Shown: in pieces, positions 1 through 5,402 of the stretch | Numbering within the stretch: the first letter of the stretch is position 1 | Layout: each line of letters begins with the position of its first letter | DNA from: Nitrospinota bacterium | GTDB lineage: Bacteria > Nitrospinota > Nitrospinia > UBA9942 | Length of the DNA: 8,982 nucleotides | Assembly: GCA_016200365.1 (NCBI GenBank) | Contig: JACQEW010000183.1 | Span: 1-8,982 of the forward strand | Direction of reading: 5' to 3' | The notes under the pieces: generated by a model | Told to the model about the DNA's origin: nothing | The model's database searches: none | The model's input: the letters and a program-made list of their open reading frames with translations, nothing else | Translations under genes and position numbers: made by a program

Positions 1-1
1 C

Positions 2-985
2 AAGTTTCCGCGAATGGTAAGGGATATGGCAAGAGATATGGGCAAGGAGATAAATCTGGAGATAAGCGGTGAGGATACAGAGCTTGATAAATCGGTTATA
101 GAAGAAATAGGCGACCCCCTGGTTCACCTGATAAGAAATGCGATAGATCACGGTGTAGAAATGCCTGAAGTAAGATTGGCTGCCGGGAAAGCCAGGATAG
201 GGCAGGTAAGACTATCTGCATATTATGAAGGGAATAATATTGTAATAGAGATTAGGGACGACGGCAGGGGGATGGATACGGAAAGGATAAAAGAGAAGGC
301 TGTTGAAAAGGGGATGATAACCCCTGAAGAGGCATCGAGACTGAGCAAAAAAGATACCATAAATTTCATATTCGCCCCCGGATTCAGCACTGCTAAAAAA
401 ATAACGGATGTATCGGGGAGGGGCGTCGGAATGGATGTGGTCAAGACGAATATAACGAAGCTGAACGGCTTGATTGACATTGATACAGAATATGGGAGAG
501 GGAGCATTATTGTTGTAAAGCTTCCGCTGACTGTTGCTATAATCCAGTCCCTGATGGTTGGAACAGGAAAAGAGATTTTTGCCCTGCCCCTGGCATCGGT
601 TGTAGAAACAGTCAGAATATCAAATAAAGATATTCAAAGCGTTGATCAGCACGAGGTTATAAAACTGAGAAACTCCGTCCTTCCGCTTGTAAGACTCAAT
701 GATGTCTTTCATATATCGGCTTCGGATTCAAAGAACGAATGGCTTTATGTAGTTGTAATAGGTATTGCAGAAAAGAGGGTAGGGATAATAGTGGAGAAAC
801 TCTACGGTCAGGAGGAGGTAGTTATTAAATCACTTGGAGAATATATCTCTACAAAAGGTATTGCAGGGGCAACCATACTTGGCGACGGGCGGGTTACGCT
901 TATTGTTGACCTGGCGCAGTTGTTTGAGGTAATTAGCAGTCAAACACGAGAGCACCAGAGCACCAGAGCACCAGGACACCAGTAA
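2..985 (+). CDS. cheA: Chemotaxis histidine kinase CheA, C-terminal part (5' end outside window)
   Basis: CheA is the cytoplasmic sensor kinase that passes phosphate to CheY and CheB under control of chemoreceptors and CheW. The frame is open from base 2, so the Hpt (P1), P2 and most of the dimerisation domain lie upstream. Counting from the Met at base 14, the HATPase (P4) domain shows the N box HLIRNAIDHGVE (38-49), G1 box DDGRGMD (82-88), F-box region FIFAPGFSTA (118-127) and G2 box GRGVGMDVV (135-143), followed by YGRGS (160-164). The CheW-like P5 regulatory domain runs from about 175 to 308. All ATP-binding motifs look intact. The last 11 or so residues (about 313-323) are encoded by the left arm of a palindromic repeat, and the stop codon falls in its loop; this tail is not part of the CheA fold. 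First gene of the visible che operon. Family assignment is very secure. Confidence 0.97.
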   Translation, partial: KFPRMVRDMARDMGKEINLEISGEDTELDKSVIEEIGDPLVHLIRNAIDHGVEMPEVRLAAGKARIGQVRLSAYYEGNNIVIEIRDDGRGMDTERIKEKAVEKGMITPEEASRLSKKDTINFIFAPGFSTAKKITDVSGRGVGMDVVKTNITKLNGLIDIDTEYGRGSIIVVKLPLTVAIIQSLMVGTGKEIFALPLASVVETVRISNKDIQSVDQHEVIKLRNSVLPLVRLNDVFHISASDSKNEWLYVVVIGIAEKRVGIIVEKLYGQEEVVIKSLGEYISTKGIAGATILGDGRVTLIVDLAQLFEVISSQTREHQSTRAPGHQ

Positions 986-1029
986 AGAATATATTTCTGG
1001 TGCTCTGGTGACTGGTGCACTGGTGCTCT
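949..1029. repeat. Palindromic tandem repeat, period 8, between cheA and cheB
   Basis: The left arm (949-982) is four to five degenerate copies of AGAGCACC. The right arm (997-1029) is its reverse complement with about three differences over 33-34 positions. The 14-base loop (983-996) begins with the cheA stop codon. The left arm is translated as the CheA tail and the right arm ends nine bases before the cheB ATG. There is no T-tract after the hairpin, so it is not a typical intrinsic terminator. Confidence 0.93.
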
Positions 1030-1038
1030 ATTTTAAAT

Positions 1039-2109
1039 ATGATACAACCAATCAAAGTTCTCATAGTTGACGATTCTGCCTTTATGAGAAGGGCGCTTGC
1101 CACCATGATTCAATCAGACCCTGAGATTCAGGTTATTGGAACTGCCAGGGACGGTGTTGAAGGGGTTGAAAAGGTTGCGCAGTTAAAGCCCGATATTGTT
1201 ACTCTGGATATAGAAATGCCGAGGATGAACGGGCTTGAGGCATTGAAGATAATAATGGAAAAGATGCCCCTCCCTGTCCTGATGGTAAGCTCTCTTACGG
1301 AAGAAGGTGCAAAGGCAACACTCGATGCATTTGATTTAGGTGCTGTAGATTTTATTCCGAAAAACCTTCAGGACCTATCTTTAAATATAGTAAAAATAAA
1401 AGATGTCATAATTGAAAAGATAAAGACTGTAGCGAGGAAAAGACCCGCATTTAAGCAGATTAAACCCCCTTCGGAAATATCTAAAAAAATAGTTACTCCT
1501 GTCTCTATTCCAAAATCTTTCGGCGCACAGTTAACAAGAAAAGCGAGTATAGTTGCCATAGGGACATCCACCGGGGGTCCGAAGGCGCTGCAGGAGGTTC
1601 TTCCGCATCTGCCATCGGATTTTCCTGTAGGAGGAGTTATTGTTCAGCACATGCCGCCGGCATTTATAGGACCCTTTGCCCAAAGACTAAACCAATTGAG
1701 CAGGGTCGAGATAAAGGAGGCTGAGGCAAACGATATAATAAAACCGGGTTTATTTCTTATAGCGCCGGGAGGCAGGCACATGCAGGTGACGAGGAAAAAG
1801 GCTACAGAGGTTGGAGTGGAATTTTCCGCAGAGCCGTCAGATTCCCTTCATCGTCCTTCTGTAGACCAAACGATGCTCTCTGTAGCGAGAGTCTTTCCAG
1901 GCAGTTGTATAGGGGTGATACTTACAGGAATGGGACACGACGGTCTCGAGGGAATAAGGGCGATAAAGGCGGCTAACGGCAGGACTATAGCGGAGGATGA
2001 ATCGTCCTGTGTTGTATACGGCATGCCGAGGGCAATAGTTGAAAACGGTCTTGCAGATAAAATAACCCCGCTCTCTCAGATAGCAGGAGAGATAATAAAT
2101 ATGGTGTAG
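1039..2109 (+). CDS. cheB: Chemotaxis response regulator protein-glutamate methylesterase/deamidase CheB
   Basis: CheB removes methyl groups from receptor glutamates and deamidates receptor glutamines when phosphorylated by CheA, giving adaptation. It is 356 residues, the usual length. The receiver domain (about 5-120) has acidic D11/D12, phosphoacceptor D57 in VTLDIEMPRMNG, S84 and K108. A linker of about 130-168 leads to the esterase domain (about 169-356), with nucleophile S177 in GTSTGGPKAL, H204 in VQHMPP and D301 in TGMGHDG, matching the Ser-His-Asp triad of the family. I chose the ATG at 1039, giving MIQPIKVLIVDDS, because it places the receiver at the normal distance. A GTG at 1015 would add eight residues read from a repeat arm. 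No clear Shine-Dalgarno precedes 1039; the bases in front are AT-rich and then palindrome. Probably co-transcribed with cheA. No CheR is visible. Confidence 0.96.
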   Translation: MIQPIKVLIVDDSAFMRRALATMIQSDPEIQVIGTARDGVEGVEKVAQLKPDIVTLDIEMPRMNGLEALKIIMEKMPLPVLMVSSLTEEGAKATLDAFDLGAVDFIPKNLQDLSLNIVKIKDVIIEKIKTVARKRPAFKQIKPPSEISKKIVTPVSIPKSFGAQLTRKASIVAIGTSTGGPKALQEVLPHLPSDFPVGGVIVQHMPPAFIGPFAQRLNQLSRVEIKEAEANDIIKPGLFLIAPGGRHMQVTRKKATEVGVEFSAEPSDSLHRPSVDQTMLSVARVFPGSCIGVILTGMGHDGLEGIRAIKAANGRTIAEDESSCVVYGMPRAIVENGLADKITPLSQIAGEIINMV

Positions 2110-2118
2110 AAAGTTAAA

Positions 2119-2195
2119 AGTTAAGAATTAAGAATTGAGAATTAAGAATTAAAGGAACTCCTTAATTTTTAACTCTTCACTCTTCACTCTTAACT
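2119..2195. repeat. Palindromic tandem repeat, period about 7, between cheB and cheW
   Basis: The left arm (2119-2154) is tandem copies of TTAAGAA with variants. The right arm (2161-2195) is an imperfect inverted partner with TTCACTC-like units, and about six bases separate them. Similarity between the arms is lower than at the other sites: the unit sequence has drifted between arms, with AATT on the left opposite AGTG on the right after complementing. It starts just after the cheB stop codon (2107-2109) and ends just before the cheW Shine-Dalgarno. Confidence 0.75.
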
Positions 2196-2203
2196 GAATT
2201 TAT

Positions 2204-2209
2204 AGGAGG
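2204..2209 (+). promoter_or_regulatory. Shine-Dalgarno of cheW
   Basis: AGGAGG ends eight bases before the ATG at 2218. It fixes the cheW start and shows that the organism uses canonical ribosome binding sites, in contrast to the repeat-abutted genes here that lack one. Confidence 0.9.
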
Positions 2210-2217
2210 GAATTTTT

Positions 2218-2694
2218 ATGGCTGATAAGGAGAAGGGCAGTTCAATGGATTTGCTTCAGTTGGTCAGTTTTAATATCGGAAATGAGGAATTTGCAGTAGA
2301 TATTTTAAAGGTTCAGGAGATAAACAGGATGGCGGAGATTACAAGGGTTCCAAAATCACCGCCCTTTGTAGAGGGTGTAATAAATTTGAGAGGCAAGGTG
2401 ATACCGATAGTTGATTTGCGAAAGAGATTTAATCTGGAAGAGCGTAAAACAACCAAAGAGACAAGAATTATCGTAGTAGATATGGACGGCAAAGTGGTAG
2501 GACTGATAGTAGATGCAGTATCTGAAGTATTAAGGCTTCCTGCCGATACCATCGAGCCTCCTCCTCCGATTGTGGCAGGCATAGAAGCCGAATATATAAA
2601 AGGGGTCGGTAAATTGGATGACAGACTCCTTATACTATTGGACCTCAATAAGATATTCTCGACTGAAGAGAGAAAGCTGCTGACAAAGGCATAG
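2218..2694 (+). CDS. cheW: Chemotaxis adaptor protein CheW
   Basis: CheW couples chemoreceptors to CheA in the membrane-proximal cytoplasmic array. It is 158 residues, typical of a single-domain CheW. The CheW domain spans about 12-150, starting with the strand LVSFNIGNEEFAVDIL and including the hallmark INLRGKVIPIVDLRKRF (55-71) and IVDAVSEVLRLP (97-108). The ATG at 2218 has an AGGAGG site. The protein is clearly paralogous to the CheW domain of the gene at 3605: both carry VQEI..M.EIT.VP, NLRGKV.PI, TKETRI, VDAVSEV, IEPPP and EYIKGVGKL, and about 20 bases around 2509-2528 are identical to 4232-4251. A local duplication followed by specialisation is the simplest reading. Confidence 0.96.
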   Translation: MADKEKGSSMDLLQLVSFNIGNEEFAVDILKVQEINRMAEITRVPKSPPFVEGVINLRGKVIPIVDLRKRFNLEERKTTKETRIIVVDMDGKVVGLIVDAVSEVLRLPADTIEPPPPIVAGIEAEYIKGVGKLDDRLLILLDLNKIFSTEERKLLTKA

Positions 2695-2705
2695 GATAAA
2701 AACCT

Positions 2706-2843
2706 GAACACGAATGACACGAATTTTACGAATTAACACGAAGATAAGAAGCAAGAAGTCAGAGGCAGGAGGCAAGATTTTTTTCTTGCTTCTTGCCTCT
2801 TGAATCTATTCGTGTCATTTGCATATTCGTGTAATTCGTGTTC
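2706..2843. repeat. Outer palindromic tandem repeat, period 9, between cheW and the ParA gene
   Basis: The left arm (2706-2742) has about four units of ACACGAATG or variants and begins GAACACGAAT. The right arm (2809-2843) ends ATTCGTGTTC and is its reverse complement with a few differences and a two-base length change. A second, unrelated palindrome (2761-2800) sits between the arms, so this is a nested element. The right arm ends ten bases before the ATG at 2854. Confidence 0.9.
2761..2800. repeat. Inner palindrome nested in the 2706-2843 repeat
   Basis: Arms 2761-2776 and 2785-2800 match at 14 of 16 positions (GAGGCAGGAGGCAAG-type against CTTGCTTCTTGCCTC-type) around an eight-base A/T loop. 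The tandem unit of about seven bases continues leftward to about 2747 (AAGAAGCAAGAAG). Its sequence is unrelated to the enclosing arms, which suggests insertion of one element into the loop of another. Confidence 0.85.
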
Positions 2844-2853
2844 TAATTTTTAC

Positions 2854-3627
2854 ATGAGGAAAATTTCCTTTGTAAATGAAAAAGGGGGGAGCGGGAAGAC
2901 TACGCTTACCATCAATATCGGCGCATATATAGCCATGCAGGGTAAAAAGGTTCTAATACTTGACATGGACCCGCAGGGTCATATTGGAAAATCGCTTGGG
3001 ATAGATGTGAGGAGGATAGATAATACGATATTTGATGTGCTGGTAAATGAAGATGTAAGATTAAAAGAGACAATTAGAAAAACCGGCATAGAAAATCTGG
3101 ATATAGTTCCGTCGAATAAACTGCTCACGGATTTTGTCATAAATGTAGCGGATCATGAGGACAGACATCTGAAGCTGACAAAGAAATTGGCAGAATTGAA
3201 TGAATACGATTATGTTTTGGTTGATTGTCCGCCTTCTCTGGGGCTGCTTACTGTAAATATACTCCTCGCAGTGAATGAGGTTGTCATACCTGTATCGCTG
3301 ACCTATCTCGCCCTCGATGGGTGTGCAGAGATAGTTGATACTGTGAAGACCGTAAGGAGAAATTTCGGTAAAAACGACCTGGATATTACTATGGTAGTGC
3401 CTACATTTTACAGAAATACCAATATGGCTAATATCATACTGGAAAAGATGAGGAAATATTTTGGCAACAGGGTGTCGAATACCATTATTAAATTCGATGT
3501 AAAGATAGATCAGGCTCAGAGCTTTGGGAAGACTATTTTTGAATTTGCCCCAAAATCACCGGGAGCCGTGATGATGGAGGAGCTTGCAAGGGAGGTGATG
3601 AAGATTGGAGAAGATAGACTTATCTAA
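2854..3627 (+). CDS. ParA/Soj-family (MinD-like) ATPase in the chemotaxis operon, ParC-like
   Basis: Proteins of this family are P-loop ATPases that dimerise on ATP and use nucleoid or polar gradients to position cargo. At 257 residues it fits the short, Soj-type ParA without an N-terminal DNA-binding domain. Seen directly: deviant Walker A KGGSGKTT (10-17) with the signature lysine K10, A' motif DMDPQGH (37-43) and Walker B VLVDCPP (121-127). I start at ATG 2854 (MRKISFVNEKGG), which puts the P-loop at the N-terminus as expected. A TTG at 2800 would add residues read from a repeat arm. No Shine-Dalgarno is visible. It lies inside a che operon, directly upstream of and overlapping a CheW-domain gene, as in the Vibrio parC-parP pair. 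By that analogy it would segregate or polarly anchor the chemosensory array; this role is inferred. A chromosome-partition ParA is unlikely because there is no parB or parS next to it. Confidence 0.92.
   Translation: MRKISFVNEKGGSGKTTLTINIGAYIAMQGKKVLILDMDPQGHIGKSLGIDVRRIDNTIFDVLVNEDVRLKETIRKTGIENLDIVPSNKLLTDFVINVADHEDRHLKLTKKLAELNEYDYVLVDCPPSLGLLTVNILLAVNEVVIPVSLTYLALDGCAEIVDTVKTVRRNFGKNDLDITMVVPTFYRNTNMANIILEKMRKYFGNRVSNTIIKFDVKIDQAQSFGKTIFEFAPKSPGAVMMEELAREVMKIGEDRLI
3591..3599 (+). promoter_or_regulatory. Strong Shine-Dalgarno that sets a TTG start
   Basis: GGAGGTGAT, a full complement to the 16S rRNA 3' end, ends five bases before the TTG at 3605 and lies inside the ParA-like gene. An in-frame TGA at 3599-3601 rules out any earlier start, so the TTG is well supported. 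The placement implies translational coupling with the ATPase gene. Confidence 0.88.
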
Positions 3628-4414
3628 AGATGAGGATGTTCTTGGAAGAAATCCTCTGGAAGAAGAATTGGACAGTATATGGGGTGTGCCTAAAAGAAAG
3701 AAAAAATCTGTAGAGAGAGAGGAGATTAAAGGGGTGGAACAAGCTGCTGCCCAAAAAGGACCGCAGATTCTGCATGCCGAGATTGTCAAGCCTGCTCCTG
3801 AGCCATTTGAAACTCCTGCAGAAATAAAGCCTGCCGTTGAGCAAGCTGTTGCAGAAGCCGCTATTACGGCACAGAAACCTGTAGAAGAGAATAAAGAACA
3901 GGGCAGGGTTGTTCATGAGCCAAAGGCAATCATGGTAAAGGAAGAAAAGGAAGATGATAAGGGGATAGAAAAGACCGTTCAGATGGTGGGGTTCAAGCTT
4001 GATAGGGAATTTTATGGAATAGACATAATACAGGTTCAGGAGATTATCAGGATGCATGAGATTACCATGGTTCCCAGAACCCCTGATTTTGTTAAAGGGG
4101 TTGTTAATTTAAGGGGGAAAGTAGTTCCTATTATTTCGCTGAGAGAGAGGTTTGGAATAAAGGAGATAGAGCCTACGAAAGAAACGAGGATAGTTATAGT
4201 CAAGATAGATGTAGGGGTGATGGGGTTTATTGTAGATGCAGTATCTGAAGTGATCCGTATCCCCGAGAGGCTCATTGAACCTCCGCCTGCAACAGCTACA
4301 AATATTGAAACAGAATATATTAAAGGGGTAGGAAAATTGGAGGATAAGCTCCTTATCGTATTAGACCTGAACAAAGTTTTAACAAAGGAGAAAAAGGAGT
4401 TTTTGAATTTTTAG
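3605..4414 (+). CDS. CheW-domain protein with long disordered N-terminal extension, ParP-like
   Basis: The 269-residue protein has two parts. Residues 1-122 look disordered and rich in Glu, Ala, Pro and Lys. They open with a short possibly helical segment (LGRNPLEEELDSIWG, 13-27) and a basic patch KRKKK (30-34). Residues 124-262 form a CheW domain with VVNLRGKVVPIISLRERF (166-183) and FIVDAVSEVIRIP (208-220). The CheW domain should bind CheA and receptors. The N-terminal segment is a candidate docking site for the ATPase encoded just upstream, as ParP docks ParC in Vibrio; that is inference. The TTG start follows a near-ideal Shine-Dalgarno, and the gene overlaps the ATPase by 23 bp, so 1:1 coupled synthesis is likely. 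Alternatives are a plain second CheW or a CheV-like adaptor, but no receiver domain is present. Confidence 0.92.
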   Translation: MEKIDLSKDEDVLGRNPLEEELDSIWGVPKRKKKSVEREEIKGVEQAAAQKGPQILHAEIVKPAPEPFETPAEIKPAVEQAVAEAAITAQKPVEENKEQGRVVHEPKAIMVKEEKEDDKGIEKTVQMVGFKLDREFYGIDIIQVQEIIRMHEITMVPRTPDFVKGVVNLRGKVVPIISLRERFGIKEIEPTKETRIVIVKIDVGVMGFIVDAVSEVIRIPERLIEPPPATATNIETEYIKGVGKLEDKLLIVLDLNKVLTKEKKEFLNF

Positions 4415-4419
4415 GTATA

Positions 4420-4547
4420 GAACACGGATGACACGGATGATACGGATTGACACAGATATACAATAAGTTAAGTAGTTGAGTGGTTAAGTGGTTGAGTAGT
4501 TAAACAACTCAACCACTCAACTCTTTGACTACTCAACTTCAGTGTTC
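4420..4547. repeat. Composite repeat: period-9 arm with eroded partner, enclosing another palindrome
   Basis: The left arm (4420-4457) has four units of ACACGGATG type and begins GAACACGGAT, close to the family at 2706. Only GTGTTC (4542-4547) remains as a matching right end. The interior is filled by a different palindrome (4465-4539). The arrangement copies the nested design at 2706-2843, with the right arm largely lost. With 4572-4595 it occupies the gap between the long CheW gene and the glycosyltransferase (4415-4618), where I see no gene. Confidence 0.75.
4465..4539. repeat. Inner palindromic tandem repeat, period 8
   Basis: The left arm (4465-4501) is alternating GTTAAGTG and GTTGAGTG-like units. 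The right arm (4506-4539) is the imperfect reverse complement built from CAACCACT and CAACTACT-like units. Only four bases separate the arms, so a long stem could form in single-stranded DNA or RNA. Confidence 0.88.
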
Positions 4548-4571
4548 ATCTTCCCCTTTCTCCTTTCTTTT

Positions 4572-4595
4572 CTTTGCGACCTTTGCGACTTTGCG
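4572..4595. repeat. Solitary tandem repeat arm, CTTTGCGAC units
   Basis: Three shortening copies, CTTTGCGAC, CTTTGCGA and CTTTGCG, are followed by TTAAAAA. No complementary left arm is present nearby, so this looks like half of an element of the same design. It lies just upstream of the glycosyltransferase and is in frame with it, but I do not count it as coding. Confidence 0.65.
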
Positions 4596-4618
4596 TTAAA
4601 AATCAGGTTCTTGGTTTT

Positions 4619-5383
4619 GTGGGTAATCTCATCATAATCCCAGTATATAATGAAAATCAATATATAGAAAAGGTTTTAAAAAAGGTCAGAGAGAATAGCG
4701 ATTCTGATATATTGGTTATAAACGACGGCTCGACGGATAACTCCCTTAAAATAATAAGGAGTTTAAGAGTTAAGGAGTTCAGGGGTTATGGAGTTAACTC
4801 CTCAACTCCTCAACTCCTGAACTTATTAACTCATTCCGAGAATCAGGGCTATGGAAAGTCCCTTATTGACGGATTTGATTTTGCCATATCACAGGGCTAT
4901 GAATATACAGTAACAATGGATTGTGATGAGCAGCATGAGCCTCACCTTATCTCGAAATTCCTTGAGGAAATAAAAGGATTTGATGTTGTCTCTGGCAGTC
5001 GTTATCTGAAAGACTTTCCATCGAATAATCCGCCTCCGCAGGATAGAAAATATATAAATGAACAGATAACAAAGATCATAAATCGGGTTACAGGTTACAA
5101 TCTGACCGATTCCTTTTGCGGATTCAAGGTATACAGGGTAGATTCTCTAAAAAAATTAAAGCTTACCGAATGGGGATACGGAATGCCCCTCCAGTTCTGG
5201 ATTCAGGCATGGCGTAATAACTTGAATGTTAAGGAATATCCTATCGAGAGGATATACAAGAACATGGACAGGAGCTTTGGCAAGGAAATGGATGATCCGG
5301 AAAAGAGACTGGCTTATTATAAGAAGATTATTGAAATAGAGGTTGCAAGATTCAAGATTCAAGATGCAAGTCTTGTAACTTGA
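4619..5383 (+). CDS. Family 2 (GT-A fold) glycosyltransferase
   Basis: It would transfer a sugar from a nucleotide-sugar to an unknown acceptor. Counted from GTG 4619 it has 254 residues, opens with NLIIIPVYNEN (3-13), then has INDGSTD (34-40) and the metal-binding DxD region MDCDEQHEP (100-108), the GT2 order as in dolichyl-phosphate-sugar synthases and related cytosolic or peripheral enzymes. No membrane segment is evident. The start is uncertain: no ATG precedes the first strand, GTG 4619 gives the usual N-terminus, and TTG 4574 would add repeat-encoded residues. Two repeat insertions affect the protein. One replaces the loop after the DGSTD helix with about 26 residues (47-72) and another supplies the last 12 residues. 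The reading frame survives both. It leads a tight cluster with a BshB1-type deacetylase and a BshC-like protein. It is not BshA, which is a GT4 enzyme. Confidence 0.88.
   Translation: MGNLIIIPVYNENQYIEKVLKKVRENSDSDILVINDGSTDNSLKIIRSLRVKEFRGYGVNSSTPQLLNLLTHSENQGYGKSLIDGFDFAISQGYEYTVTMDCDEQHEPHLISKFLEEIKGFDVVSGSRYLKDFPSNNPPPQDRKYINEQITKIINRVTGYNLTDSFCGFKVYRVDSLKKLKLTEWGYGMPLQFWIQAWRNNLNVKEYPIERIYKNMDRSFGKEMDDPEKRLAYYKKIIEIEVARFKIQDASLVT
4759..4832. repeat. Palindromic tandem repeat, period 8, inserted in frame within the glycosyltransferase
   Basis: Two 37-base arms (4759-4795, 4796-4832) match at 29 positions with no loop, centred on GGAGTTAACTCC. The left arm is five units of GAGTTAAG type. 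Translated in frame it gives residues 47-72 of the glycosyltransferase, between the DGSTD helix and the ENQGYG motif, where GT2 proteins normally have a short connection. Confidence 0.92.
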
Positions 5384-5397
5384 AACTTGCAGCTTGA
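5345..5397. repeat. Palindromic tandem repeat, period 7, at the glycosyltransferase/deacetylase junction
   Basis: The left arm (5345-5370) is CAAGATT-like units and the right arm (5372-5397) is the reverse complement at about 20 of 26 positions, with one base between. The left arm and part of the right encode residues 243-254 of the glycosyltransferase, including its stop at 5381-5383. The right arm ends six bases before the next ATG. Confidence 0.85.
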
Positions 5398-5402
5398 AAC
5401 TT

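Noticed and set aside
223..507. Antisense reading frame across cheA, and similar ones across cheB, cheW, the long CheW, the deacetylase and the BshC-like gene
   Set aside because: They lie opposite well-supported genes, show no recognisable motifs and have hydrophobic or Ser-rich compositions typical of reverse-frame shadows.
949..1029. Hairpins at gene junctions as intrinsic terminators
   Set aside because: None is followed by a T-tract, and several lie between genes that appear co-transcribed or are themselves coding.
1015..1038. GTG at 1015 as the cheB start, and TTG 2800 for the ParA gene
   Set aside because: The added residues are encoded by palindrome arms and lengthen the N-terminus beyond the family norm; the downstream ATGs place the receiver and P-loop correctly.
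2854..3627. Chromosome or plasmid partition ParA
   Set aside because: No ParB, centromere-like repeats or replication genes are nearby, and the context is wholly chemotaxis.
4465..4539. CRISPR array
   Set aside because: The units are 7-9 bases, contiguous, degenerate and palindromic, without spacers or cas genes.
4619..5383. Glycosyltransferase as BshA
   Set aside because: BshA is a GT4 (GT-B fold) enzyme of about 380 residues; this is a short GT2 protein with DGSTD and DxD motifs.
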